Source: Prorocentrum cordatum (lineage: Eukaryota > Sar > Dinophyceae > Prorocentrales > Prorocentraceae). From it: a DNA stretch of 64,000 nucleotides. The position numbers and the translations under genes were made by a program. Position 1 is the stretch's first letter. Each line of letters begins with the position of its first letter. Shown one piece after another: positions 49,500 to 61,205 of the stretch. The stretch covers positions 143,315 to 207,314 of the forward strand of contig CAUYUJ010005614.1 in assembly GCA_963575745.1 (NCBI GenBank). Direction: 5' to 3'. The notes beneath the pieces are model-generated. The model saw only the letters and a program-made list of their open reading frames with translations. It ran no database searches and was not told where the DNA came from.

Positions 49500-52380
49500 T
49501 GGTTGGTCATCGTCTCACGAAATTGAAGAGCCTCCATAATCTCTGTGGCCTGGATGTAGGCCTGCGCGTCCGTGACCGGAGTCAGGATAGGAGGTCTGAA
49601 TGGATAAGGCTGCGATGGTAATGGCTGGATCAATGCACAGAAGTTTCGGCAGCATGCTGCATCACAAAACTGAGTCGTAATTGTCGCCAGATTGTGATTA
49701 TTATGTTTTGAATGCCAAGCCTCAGGCGTGACTCTGTCGCACGCATCAATCCAGTGGTCTGAGGGAAGAACTGTAATACCACGCGATTGCATCGTCTTGA
49801 TCAGGTCGCCCGTGTGGTAGTCGAAGTTTGGGTGTACGCCCCATTGTGCCGCTATGCCTGGCCCCATGACGGTGGAGCAACGAAAGTACTGCATCACGTC
49901 AATAAAACGTGACAGATCCACTTTCACATGTACTGGCATAGGCGTCGGGACGCCGCCTTCGCACTCCATCTTGATGAGCTCGCGCACGGAAGTAGGGGCG
50001 CGATCCTGATGGCGATGTGTGTCCAACATAGTCTGACCATGGTTAGCACGCGCAATGCCGTTTGCACTCCAGATCACCATGGCGCTGAGGCCTCTGCAAC
50101 AGTGTCTTTGTTTCACAAATGCAGGAAACTCTTCAGCCCAATAATCCAATATAAGCTCATTTAAGACACGCCACTCTTTCATGGAAGCATTGTCGCTCAT
50201 CGGCGTTAAACCCCTGGCCTTGCGGATCATGAGGATCATGTTGCGCTGCTCGAGTGTGGACTCAAACTGGTTTGCGAGGATAGCTGCGACACGGTTCTCC
50301 TGTGCTTGCGTACGCTGCTCACGGAGCTGTGCCATATCGCAGCGGGTGTCGCCACCAGCCTCTGGCAATAGAATGCAGTCTTGGCGAATCGCCGCGTCGT
50401 TCTGTTTGAACCATTCTTTGTAATTGCCAAAGGAGAATGCCCACATCATAATGTCGGCGCGGATGACGGTCGACAAGTGCTCGAGGGTGGCGCCGCCGAT
50501 GTACTCTGCACGGTTGAGGCACGGCATAAATAAAGGCACGAGGCCAACACCTGATGCCTTGGCAAGGGCATCTCGCTGCTGTGAGCTGTTGAGCTCGTCG
50601 ATGCCGTGGCTGGGGTACTTCTTATGCGCGGCGGCCTTGGATCCTTTCCTGGGACGCATGATCCATGTGGAGTCCGTGTACAGATTTGCCCATTTGCATG
50701 CGCGCCCTGACGGGCCAAAGGCACGGTGAAGAAGGAGTCCCAGGTCCTCCTGCATGAGTGAAAGCCACCCGCTGTCTGAAAGAAGGGTAGAAACCAATCG
50801 ACCACCACAAGACGCGCTGCATTCTGCTTGTGCAAGCTCTAGCGGATCAACAGCAGCACCAGGAGTAAGACCAGGGTCCTCCTTGGTAGGCGTTTCTCCG
50901 TGGAGCACAGAGCCCTCCTCGCATGGCTGCCAATGGTTCTCGTCATACTCTGGGAGGATTGTCCAGCCGTCTTGGTGGTCGGATGGCGTCGCCACCGTCT
51001 TGGGGCCTGATCCGATACTACCTCCAAATCCTCCGCGTGCAGTCAACCACGTACTGAGCTTGCGGCGGAATTTGCTTGTCTGGTGTATATCGGAGAATGC
51101 CCTCATTTCGGTGACGAGGTTATCCTCGACAACGTGGCCGAGGTGCCCCGCAGTATCCGATGTCCTGGCCATACCAGGTGGGCGTACGGGTAGCTTGATC
51201 GCAGCGCGATCAAGTTTTGAAGCGTAGCTGGGAGGCGTCAATCCATTACTGTACACATCGTGAGGCGCACAAAGCCCACCTTTGTACGAGTAATTTGTAT
51301 CCTGAACGCTGACCTCAGCATATTGCCCAAGAAATGCACTGCCAACTTTTGACCAATCGTTGTGCATCATCATCCACTCTGCCTTCAATACCACCGTCGT
51401 AAGCTCCATTGGTGGACACTTGCGGTGTGAGTTTGGAATCACAGCATCCAAGTGATCATGTAAGCCACGAACGTTTTCTTGCACAGAAGAACTACGCGTG
51501 AAGAGGCGGGAAATCATGCACATGGCTTTCATGAATGACATCCACGGTGCGGCCGCAGTCGCACTGTACCCGGAGTTGGCGTTGCCGCCGACTCCTCCAT
51601 CAACTTTGCCGATCCAACTCGTCACGTCGGCGGACGCGGAGCGGGTAACTTCGACCATGGTAGATTCGTCGGGTACACGTAGATCATACTCTGCACTACG
51701 ATCAAAGCGCAGATGATGTACGTAGGTGAAGCCATCCTCGGGACCGCGAGGACGACCCGTCTGAGCGTGGTACGTGAAGCCCACGCGGTCGTCGTCCTTG
51801 GCGTTCGGGTCGTAGCTGGCGTCATAGGCGATGGCCCAGCCGTCGAGGTGGAGCGGCGGTGCCTGGTCCATCTCGAGGATGGGGGGATCGGGGTTAGAAC
51901 CGATCTCACTTGATTGCGTCTCGCACACAGCGAGCAAGATGCTGGTAAGCTTCGTCGCTCGAGTGGTAAAACAGCTGCGGCACGATCGTATAGTAAGTGT
52001 CCTAGACCTCTCTGTATCATGCGGTGGTGAGGGAGGATGACGGCGGTGTCTACCGTGCGGCGAACGTGCCCTCGATCGAGGTGTGCGCGAATCGGTAGCC
52101 GCAGCAGGAACACCGATATGGCACATGCATGCACATACGCCCTCGTGATTGGCTTGTCCAACACACAAGAATCCGCATTCTGATCCTACCTCGCCCCATT
52201 TTTCTTTGTCTGTCAAAAATATTTTACATATCTCCGAACATCCATCCAGTTTTGGAGGTTCAGCGACACGAGGTAGACCATCGGGTCTCTGAGGCCCTCG
52301 TAGTGGTCTCCTTGGATCCTTTGGAGCGCACTCTAACGGGGCAACAGGAAAGATGAGCGAGTGCTCCAATAGATCCCTCC
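49277..52380 (-). CDS. ~3 kb unknown coding extension in frame with copia C RNase H
   Basis: The frame that starts at 52,687 encodes the end of RNase H to about 52,360 and stays open for another 1,000 codons. After RNase H come GSECGFLCVGQANHEGVCAC (Cys-rich, ending MCH), an Arg/Ser/Pro/His stretch, HLDGWAIAYDASYDPNAKDD, APWMSFMKAMCMISRLFTRS, AEWMMMHNDWSKVGSAFLGQ, KWANLYTDSTWIMRPRKGSK, GYKEW-like FGNYKEWFKQNDAAIRQDCI and IDVMQYFRCSTVMGPGIAAQ. No known family is recognised. Codon frames on the other strands are short here and GC content is moderate, so openness over 3 kb is real evidence of coding. The last part (49,450-49,277) is probably out of frame, with the true continuation in the -1 frame. 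Confidence 0.55.
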
Positions 52381-53903
52381 AGAGGTCTGCTTTCTTTGGC
52401 TCAAAATGTTTAGTCCTCATATCTGCAATTTGCTCTTTCGTACCTACATATTTGAGCTCAATATGTTCGAATTGACATGTCACACATATCAAATCCAAGT
52501 TTATACGATGAGTACGATGAAGATGACGAAGTGCGGGTGCACGTCCCTTTTGGACAATCTTGATGACGGCCTGGTTATCCTCGAGGACGATGAGATGCAC
52601 TTTGGGAGGGCTGCTCTCCTGAGCAGGCACTGGATCCACGTGTAACACGGTACCCTCATGGGATATCGTGCGCCTCTTTGGAGGCATAGATAGCTCCGAC
52701 TTCAGCGGTAGCTGCCTACGGCTAGGAGAAGATCCCCGTGTATGGGGATGCCTTGCGAGGCGATAGCTTACGCCTCTTCTTTTTGGCGGCCAACGTCGGA
52801 CATATCACCGTGGCGACGCGTCCCAGGCAGCCCGGGCAAGTAGTCTTCTCTTTGCAGGTGTTGGCAACCTCCACCACTGGCTCCCATAATGAGAGCAGTG
52901 GTAGTCCCTCCAGTCTTAGCGCCGAGCCGAGGGCAACGATCTCGGACTCTGCGGATGAGTGCGATACGACCGTTTGTTTCTTGCACACGGCGTTGACGGG
53001 GAAGAACGTACTAGGTCCCACAAGCACCGCGAAGACGCCGGTAGTGGACTTGGAGGAGGTAATACAATCGGCGAACGAGGCGTCAGTGAAGAGCATGATG
53101 GATAGCGTGTCTGGGGAATCGCCTATCCATCCATGTAAACAATGGGTACGCGTCGTTTTGATGTAGCATATCAGCCGATGAAGGCGTTTATCACACGCGG
53201 TATTCCATTTGGTAATCTCTCTGGCTAGCATACATACTGGATGTAGAAGATCAAGACGACAACAGCGTGCCAGGTAGAGAATCTTCATCAATACACTCGC
53301 CGCGTCCTGGCCGATGATACCCTCGTCGGAATAGTCGGACTCGGTAAAGGAGGTGTCCTCGATGCCAGGAGTTTCTGCGTCGGGTAGGTCATCTTATGTG
53401 ACTGTCGTTGATTGTGTCGTAGTGGAAGGTTCGTCGACCGATCCAGCTGGGCTGGATGATCGTGACCGCGCGTTGAGCGCGCTAGTGGGTATCACGACCG
53501 ACCTGGAGGAGCTAGGCGATTTGGATCGCGAAGCCCTCGGTGAGTCGGACCGTTTACGACGTGACCCTGCCCCATAGGTACGCTTGGAGGCGCACTCCAG
53601 GTAGCGTTCAATACATTGATCAGTAAAACCAAGCATGTCATGTCGTATCCCACGAACTTGTTTAGCTGCATGGTATTATTTATCACTGTGTGCAGGCAAC
53701 ATAGATCGAATGGTAGACATTATTTTGTCGAAGACGTTCTGCGGTACGTCGTGTGCCTGTTGTCCACAGCCAAGGTATTGAGAGTATGGAGTAGGCGGAT
53801 CCAAATCAATGCCGCTTTTGCGGATATGATCCCAGCCGGCTTGTAGGCTGACGTTCACTTCGGCCATTGGGTCAGCATTGCATGGGGGCCAGAACGGCAG
53901 CAA
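52360..53903 (-). pseudogene. Copia C: 5'-truncated copia RT end and RNase H
   Basis: From 53,903 the minus strand reads AGWDHIRKSGIDLDPPTPYS, then QYLGCGQQ, and, in a second frame, FTDQCIERYLECASKRTYGA. These are the thumb region of a copia RT lineage I recall from dinoflagellates. Frame 53291-52722 has RCCRLDLLHPVCMLAREITK, LFTDASFADCITSSKSTTGV and VCKKQTVVSHSSAESEIVAL, the classic copia RNase H core with its Asp, Ser and Glu residues. The next frame has LIVLEDNQAVIKIVQKGRAP, RHLHRTHRINLDLICVTCQF and ELKYVGTKEQIADMRTKHFE, the HxxxxxHRIxLD...YVxTxxQxADxxTK end. The RT palm with its catalytic box is absent: sequence above 53,930 is unrelated. Three frames are used, so it is not intact. Confidence 0.7.
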
Positions 53904-53930
53904 GTAGGAGTAGCAAGCAGGTGAAGCATG

Positions 53931-54230
53931 GTCGCATCTGGAGTGGACGATTTGCCGTCAATTCCTCAGTTGACTCCGAAGGGCAATCGGGTCGTTTTAA
54001 CGGTCAGACATACCCAAACCATGTCTCCAGAAGCGCTACTGCATTGTGCAATTCAATGCAATGCAACTCATTGTGCAAGGCAATGTGCAATCCCATGCAC
54101 TGCCATGCGCTATGGAGCGCGCTATGCAATGCAACGCAAGGCTATGCGTTATGGCGTGCAGCATTATGATGTGATGTGGCATAACACGCCAGGCAACCGA
54201 CTGCGATTCATGCCATACTGAACGAGAGCG
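53931..54230. repeat. GCAATGCA-type degenerate repeat
   Basis: Between 54,030 and 54,170 words such as ATGCAATGCAA, GTGCAATCC and CTATGCAATG recur with no fixed period. No gene is supported. This is where the upstream part of copia C should be. Confidence 0.5.
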
Positions 54231-55600
54231 GCGGCCCCCAGCCACAAAAAAGGAGGGCGGCAGTAGAACGAGGAGACGCCATAATGCATGAGCGACAGGG
54301 GGCAAAGAAAGGGAACGAGCCAAGGAGGTGCGCAAGGCGCACTCCCCACCAATCCTTTGGCGAAGTCTCAAACTTCTCCTTCACTGCTACGCCCTGCTCG
54401 TTCCTCCCCCATCCTCTCTCACCGCCTCCCTCTCCCTTCTCCTCCTCCAACTCCCCATGCTCCTCCCTCTCCTCCACCACCTCCTTTGCCCCCTCCCCCC
54501 TCCGTTCTCCGACCCCCAACTCCTGATCCCCACTCCTTCCGTCATCCGTCTCTTCCGCCTTCTTTCCTTTCCCGTGCGCACCCCGTCTGCGTCGCGCTTT
54601 GCGGCCCAGCTGCCAGCGCCAAAGAGGGATGTGAGGACGCGGGGTGTTCTGGGATCCCTTCACTCCCCCCCTTCACCCCCCTTGAATTACCAGCCCATTT
54701 CCCCAACACCCTTATCGGATTACCCCAGACATGAGCATCTCGTCCTCTCCCCCTCCCCACCCCACGCCCAGTCCGCATGCGGACCCTCGTCCGCCCCCCG
54801 CGTGCACGGGGGTCCGACTACAGGGGCGCATTCGGGGCCCTTGTCGGGGGGGGCCCTGGGAGCCCCAGGAAGCCTTTGATTGGGGGCAAGGCAATCCGCG
54901 AACAGACTTCAAGAGGGCCTCGGGAAGCAACCCAGTGGATGCTACAGGGGGTCCATTTTGTTGCAACATTTGTCTGCTGCCCTCCTGGAGTCCATCTTGA
55001 GCGCTCTCTTGGAGCCGTATGCCCGTCGCCGCCATTGCCCTCACTCCCTTTCTCATCCCCCATCGAGCCTGTCGCCCCATCCGTCCTCCCGCCCCGTTCC
55101 CACCCCCACTCTAACACGACGCTGGGAGGAGAATGATAAGGAGGAGGAGCAGGAGGAAGGAGCGCCGACAACTCGGCCTCCCGAGTTCGGCCTGAACACA
55201 TCATCCCGCCGACAGGCAGGTCAACCCACTATCCACCCTAGAGGTGCTTGCATCCCGTTTCACGCTGTGAGGGCGGCGCGGATGATGGTGGTGGTGATGG
55301 TGGTTGTGGTTATGATAGTGATGATGGTGTTGATGGCAACGAGGACGAAGGAGACTAAGGGAGAAACTGGTGTGAACTATAACACCAACCCCGTGTGTAA
55401 TGAAAATGCTAATGCACCCGTGCCCAGCGAATCATCGGGATGCACCTCTCAACACGCACTGGCGGCCAGTGCGCATGCGAGATCACGCGATCATATTCAC
55501 TTGCTTCGGTCGACGGCTTGACGCATAGCCAGGCTTCGGCAACACCCCCAGAAGACCGCCCTGGATGCCTGGGGGCGAAGACCCCCGCTTGGCCCTATGA
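54231..55600. other. C-rich, mostly polypyrimidine sequence, no gene recognised
   Basis: 54,390-54,760 is CTCC-rich on the plus strand, with Pro/Ser ORFs there and Glu/Gly/Arg ORFs opposite. 54,800-55,000 is mixed, and 55,270-55,345 is a degenerate GATGGTGGTG repeat. Several ORFs of 100-200 codons overlap on both strands with no motif. Confidence 0.5.
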
Positions 55601-55681
55601 CCTACACATCGATTTACGTCACGCCGTCGACGGAAACCAATGATATGACTAAACCTGGGGGGGGCACTCTACCCCAACTCC

Positions 55682-58600
55682 CTAAATTGCAAAATGCATT
55701 GTAACGAGCCCGCTTCGTGCCGCTGAGACGCGCGAGCCTGGGCCTCTTGGCAGCTGGCGCCTGGGACAGGCCCGTCGCCTCCCCCCCCCCAGGGGAGAGG
55801 CTGCAGTGGACGCCGAGGCGGGGCTCTGAAACAATGCCGACATCGTCCCCGCCGAAGTCGAAATTGCCGACGAACTCCCGCTCCTCCGAAGGCTGCCTGT
55901 GGCTGGCGACGCTGGTGTGCCGACCGCCCCTTCTCGCTTGACCACGGCGTGCCCGTCGCTGAAGACCATTGCAGAACCGTCCACGATGCATTTCAGCTCG
56001 CTCCAGAAGGCGCCGGGCAACTGCACTTTCTTCTTCTCTTGATGCTCCTTGATGAAGCTGGACGCTTTCGTCGACGCACTTGGGCCCTGTGACTGGAACC
56101 TCAGCAAGTTGACGCCCTGGATGAGCACCGTCGCCTGGTAGAACTTCGCCAGGAGCGTCGATGCCACAGCGCACCCAGACGACGTAGTTGGATGCTTGTC
56201 CACTGGCGGCGACAGCTCAATGCGTTTTGAAATCACCGAAACTTTGCCCAGCACTTGGTATATGCGGTTGTAGCTGGCCACGGTGGGAGGCAACTGCTCG
56301 CCCAGCAGGTCGATCGCCATCTGCATGTTGAGCACTCCGTCCTTGAAGATCGACTCCCACTGTGGCATCGTCGACTGGCACTCGGAGACCACGGCGGATA
56401 GGCATGTCATGCGATGCGCCATGACAGCATCGCGGCACCTCCTAGCAAAAGAAGCCATCTGCAGGGCCCAACGGCCCAACGACTGCAAGGGGACTCGCAA
56501 GCCCCATCCATCTCTCTCAAGCGACCTCCCAGCGTCGGCGTTGACCAAGTCGTCGATCACCTTCGCACGAGAAAACATGAGCACCAGCACATTGACCTGG
56601 ATGTTGCAAGACGGATGGGGTTCGATGTTCTTCTCAAACATCTCCTTACGCCCGGCGGTCGGGTCGATGAGGTAGCGCTGGGGCGCCGTGGCCAACATGA
56701 ACTGGCCCCTCACAGCGCACACGACGTCAAACACAGATGTCGCGATGTGCATTGGCACTGGCCAGTCCTCGCCCTTTCGGGGGTCCCGAGACAGCAACGA
56801 AACGCACTGGCCCCTGCTTACCTTGCCCCGTCCCCTCTACCGTCTCCCTAGGCCAGTCGTTTGAAAGTTACCACTGAGGGACTGTTAGTGAGTGCCCGTT
56901 GCCCTCGCCCCCTGACCTGGCGACCATCTGCCAACACGGCGCCGCAAGTGCGCATCTCAGTCATGTTCGTCGCTTCGGCGAAGTCCTTCAATGCAGTCAG
57001 CGCCTTGTTGTGGGTGAAACTTTCGAGCATTGTGTCAGAGTCGGCCGTCGTCTGCAGCGCCTCCACGACTTCGGAATGCAAGGGGCCGTCGGCACCTGGC
57101 TTGCGAACGAGGCGCCCTAGGATCTGAGCATCGAGGATGACACCAACACGTCATCCTGGACCGCACCGATCTCGAGGTCGCTGAAAGCCAACATATTGAG
57201 CACGCGGGGGGCAAGCCAGACGGCCGCTGCATGCTGGTAGGTAATGTCGCCGAAGTTGGCCTTGAAGATCACGAAAGCCTCGCTGATGGAATGAAAGACG
57301 TTCGCGTCTTGCACGGCGCTTTCGCCATGGAACAGAATCGCATTGACGCCCTCTAGCTGGTGTTGCAGGCCGGACAGGTTGATCGCGTGCTCCTTGGACT
57401 TTGGATTGGTGGCGGTTGCATCGAATAGCGCATCGGACCCCCCATCAACAAACACGGGTAAGAGCTCCACGACCGCGCCCATGTAGTCCATCATATCTGT
57501 GAGGTTCTGACGGTTGTCCTCGAGCGTTGCCAACAGCACCTTCGCACACCCGATATCGCCCAGCTTCTCGGCGAGCTCCACGTCGCCGGTCCTCTTGGTC
57601 AAGGCCTCGGCGCACTTCGTCGTTCCGAGTACCATCGTCTGAAGCGCCTCGTAGAACTCCTCCGATTGGAGCCTGGTCGCGTGCAAGTCCCCCAGCGCAG
57701 CGATGACTTTCGACGCTGGTGACACTGCTGCAAAGCCAGCACCGCCCTGCTCGACGATGCTCTCTGAGACTGCTACAACCGCACCTTGGGTTTCTGGTTT
57801 CGCTGCTGCTGCGCCTCCGACTGCAACCGATTCGACGGGCACACGCAAGAATTCATCGCGTCCCTCTCCGGCCTTGGTGGCGCCGATCTCGTCCAGGACC
57901 CGAGCCAGAGGGCGAGACACGGTCTTGTGAAACACCGAAACGAGACCGTATACACCATTGCTCAGCCGCTCCATGAAGTTCCCCATCGCGGCGCAGACGG
58001 GCTCAATATCATCCTTCAGCGCCGCGGGTGACCACCTCGATGCACAAGAGATGATGCTCGTCTGGATGTCGATAATGGGCTTGAGCCTCTTCCCCAAGAT
58101 CGCGTAGGTCATGACGTCCGACTCGTCCTCTGGCTTAGGCTCGTTGATGAACAATTCCATGTCCGTGTATGCCTCCTGGAAGCTCTCCTCAAAACGATTG
58201 CAAGCCTGGTCGAAAATGGAATTTGCAGCATCGTCCTCAACCCCTTTCGAAGCATGCCTCCTCGCTTGCTCCATGATGAAGCTTGCGGGGGCGATGCCGA
58301 CCATCGACTTTGCGATATTCTGGACAACGGGTCGCTGATCATCTGAAGACTTGGTTGAGGTAGCGTTCTGGTTGATGAACTTCCGAGCTGCTCGAACATC
58401 AGCCGTCGTCGGCTTGTCCTTCTCATCTGGGAGCAAGCACTGACACGCGACTCTCACGCTGCAAAAGGCTGTCTCGACCTGAGTGGTGTCCATCGTCTTC
58501 TCCTCGGTCTCGAAGGTATTCACCCATGAACGCCAGATAGAGCTGGTCTCGTCTACAACTTGCATGCGAGTATCCATCGTCATCTCGCCCTTGGCTCCGA

Positions 58601-60030
58601 TGCTCTGCCAGTAGTGCTCTAAGCTTTTCCAGACCATGATGCCCAGCTGCACGGCGACGGGAAGAGTGATGTCGACCGCGTCATCGATGGGCAGCAGCCG
58701 GCCCCGATGCCTCCTGCCTGGCGCGGCCCCTTCTGCTGCAGGTGCCTGCGGAGCGCTGTTTCGCGCCTCAGTGAGCTTCGTCATGTACTCTTCTGACATC
58801 TCGAGCACTCTCTTCAGCGAGCCAAGGTTGATGTGCCCGATCGCCTGTCGTGGATGGCGACGCGGACTGCGGGTTGATGCGAAGAGGGCACTGCCACTGC
58901 ACTGACCCTGAATCCCTAACCCCCCCAATTTGCACGGGGCCACGGCCACCCACACCAGAACCCACATCATCAAGTATACCAGCCTACCCCCACCCCCCAG
59001 ACCCCTCAAAATCAGGTATCCCAGAAATCGTCAGCGTTGGCAAACCCCCAGCTTCGCGACCAACCCGCGATCCATTTGGCCATGCGACTGCCTTCGCCAC
59101 GGATCCGCTTTCCATGTAGACGCTGAAGAAGATCACCTTCAGGGTCACGAGCCCCACAGGCGGCGCGACCTCCAAGCCCCTGCACTTGAGGTACTTCAAC
59201 TCGACCATTAGATGCGGCAGCGCCTCGACTAGCTTGTCATCGGTCTTGAATTGGGTCCACTGGTGGAACCACTTGTGGATTGCCAAAAGCCCCTTGGCAC
59301 GCTCCTCAAGCTGCTTGCAGCAAACCTGGACATCCAGCACAGCCTCCCCCATGATCTTCGATTCGTGAGTCATGAGCCGCCTGGTCAGAGCGCCGACAGT
59401 GGCCGCCTTGAAGTCCTTGTGCCAGTCGACGCTGCAGAGCCCGTCGACGTAACCATTGACGGTCTTCCTGATGCGCGCCAGGTGCTGGAACGCTGTGCCC
59501 CTGGGGAACTCCTCACCCAATGACAGAGGCGTCGGATGGCCTTGCCACCTGGCGGGGTCCAGAGTTGTTGATGGGATCTCTCCGTCGCCATCGGACTCCC
59601 GTGCCGCGTGCTCGCCCTCATCCTCATCGGCCATCTCCTCGCCGATGCCCGACGCCTCCCGTTGGGCCGAATCGCCGCTGGCACGGGCCGTCGCTTTCGA
59701 CGCCGACCTACTGACTAGGCGAGGGCCGACGTCGGAAGTCAGGTCGATCAGCGTGGTGGACCACTGCGAGGCTGCTGGCACCGCAGGCTGCGCCGCAGCC
59801 TCAGCGCCCTCGATCTCCTCTTTGACGTTCTCTGCAGCCACCTCCTCGTCGGCGGTGTTCCCATGGGCGCTGCATCCCTCCAACGCCATATCATGCTCGG
59901 GGCTGGCGAACCACCCAGACTCCCGCTCTGGGTCATCCTTCGGGCTCAAAGTGATCGGGCCGAGCCCCAGCAGCACGTCGTCGCTAGAGACGCTGCGGAT
60001 ATGCAACTCATCTTTCACTGGAACCGACAT
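55682..60030 (-). CDS. Candidate multi-exon host gene, function unknown (~1,330 codons)
   Basis: Four minus-strand open segments can be joined by GT-AG introns, all in phase 0. Exon 1 is 60030-59065, exon 2 58844-57150, exon 3 57123-56917 and exon 4 56806-55682. Intron 1 (220 nt) starts GTTGGT and ends CGACAG. Intron 3 (110 nt) starts GTCAGG and ends GGCCAG. The exon 2-3 join would need a 26-nt GT...AG gap or is a one-base indel. Exon 1 begins MSVPVKDELHIRSVSSDDVL, is acidic, and reads LEERAKGLLAIHKWFHQWTQ near its end. Exon 2 is helical (LGSLKRVLEMSEEYMTKLTE; FEESFQEAYTDMELFINEPK). Exon 4 reads TSVFDVVCAVRGQFMLATAP and KKKVQLPGAFWSELKCIVDG. A basic stretch, AAKRPRLARLSGTKRAR, lies in another frame near the end and could be the true C-terminus if the C run at 55,780 is miscounted. 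No known domain is recognised. Confidence 0.5.
58845..59064 (-). other. Predicted intron 1 of the 55.7-60.0 kb gene
   Basis: GT at 59064-59063 and AG at 58846-58845 on the minus strand. It separates PNGSR from AIGHINLGSLK in phase 0. It contains stops in the exon frame (TAG just past SGGWG) and a G-rich stretch. Splicing is inferred from frame and dinucleotides only. Confidence 0.5.
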
Positions 60031-60064
60031 TGCTGGTGGAGCGAGGCACTCGTCGCCTAGCTGA

Positions 60065-60129
60065 GCCCCAGCCCTGAAAAGCCAGAACGGCTATGGTGAA
60101 TGGAGAACTGTTTAACTAAACTGTTTAAC
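60065..60129. other. Upstream flank of the 55.7-60.0 kb gene
   Basis: Contains a duplicated GTTTAAC word (CTGTTTAACTAAACTGTTTAACC), which forms a small palindrome TTTAACTAAA. Dinoflagellate promoters lack a standard TATA box, and I cannot assign a regulatory role. Confidence 0.3.
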
Positions 60130-60149
60130 CAGGCGTTGGTCCATGCGTT

Positions 60150-60445
60150 GTTTCATTTGTTGAACCACATATGTTGCACGACATAGCTTACTTACACCTT
60201 ACACCAAGTATATTGCACCACCAGGGTTGCGCCGCATAGCTTGCACATAGCTTGAACCACATAGATTACACCACATAGCTTGCACTAGATAGATTGCGCC
60301 ACATAGTTTGCACCACATCGATTGCACGGCATGGGTTGCACTAGATACGTTGCACCGCATAGATTGCACCACCTAGCTTCCACCAATCAGCTTGCATCTT
60401 ATAGATTGCACCACATAGATTGCACCGCATCGATTGCACCACCGA
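60150..60445. repeat. 15-bp CACATAGATTGCACC minisatellite
   Basis: About 19 imperfect units (CACATAGATTGCACC, CACATAGCTTGCACT, GCATCGATTGCACC and so on), most with a 15-bp period. The minus strand reads GGTGCAATCTATGTG. No coding. Confidence 0.85.
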
Positions 60446-60625
60446 CGCCGTCAGCGTCGTCGCCGTCGTGAGCGTGGTCGTCGTCGTCGCCGTGTTCGTC
60501 GTCGCCATCGTCGTCGTGGTCGTCGTCGTAGTCATCCTCGTCGTGGTCCTCGTCGTCGTCGTCGTCGCCCGTCTCTGACCCCCTTGTGGTCGTACTCGGC
60601 GTCGTCGTCGCCGTCGCCCTGTCCT
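60446..60625. repeat. Imperfect (CGT)n microsatellite
   Basis: GTCGTCGTCGCC-type units with frequent substitutions, directly after the 15-bp minisatellite. Confidence 0.85.
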
Positions 60626-60884
60626 CCCACGCGATCCCTCCATGGAGCCTCCTAGACCCAATTGCCCATGTCCTCCCAAGATGCCCCTGCGATGCCGCAC
60701 AAATCTTGGCAACCTGATCTCCGCGACTGGTTGTCTCGAGCGCGCCTAGACGAGCACCTGAATGATGAGAACGGGCCTAATTTTCTCACGCGCTGAAGGA
60801 CTGAGCAGCTGAAGTCGGCCTGAGTCCAACTCGACCCGCTGAAGGGCTGAGATGCTGAAGCATCTGTCTCGTGATATGCCGACC

Positions 60885-61205
60885 TCAGTCCTGAACGGGC
60901 GGGTATGGGCCTGGTCTGTCACGAAGTTCCTTCTCATGGCTCTGCATGAACGCCTTGCGCTCGTCGTCCTCGGTCACAGCTGCGTCCAGTGAGTCGGCGG
61001 CGTTGGTTGCACGGCACCTCAAAGATCTCAACCTGCTCTTCAGGATCTGATTCATGAGCCTCTGGATGGCCAGTTCTTTGCCGAGCTTCTGGATCCTGCG
61101 GCGAACTGCGGGGGACGCGTTGGGCGGAAGCGGTGGGAGATCAGGCGCGTGCGGCTTGAGGGGGTGCCTGAGCGCCTTAGGCGCCATGCTGTACTGTGGA
61201 GGCAA
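60885..61205 (-). CDS. Small unidentified basic protein fragment
   Basis: The 106-codon frame reads APDLPPLPPNASPAVRRRIQ, KLGKELAIQRLMNQILKSRL and DERKAFMQSHEKELRDRP. It is Pro-rich, then basic and helical. The composition is plausible for a small nuclear or coiled-coil protein or an exon. No family is recognised and there is no supporting context. Confidence 0.3.
   Translation of the reverse strand: MPPQYSMAPKALRHPLKPHAPDLPPLPPNASPAVRRRIQKLGKELAIQRLMNQILKSRLRSLRCRATNAADSLDAAVTEDDERKAFMQSHEKELRDRPGPYPPVQD

Noticed and set aside
49440-49510. Programmed -1 frameshift between the 1,136-codon ORF and the next ORF
   Set aside because: The shift direction fits, but no slippery heptamer or clear downstream structure is visible in the overlap; a plain indel or intron is simpler.
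52390-52404. Second spliced-leader-like word (TTTGGCTCAA)
   Set aside because: It lies within RNase H coding sequence (FEPKK on the minus strand) and is only ten bases long.
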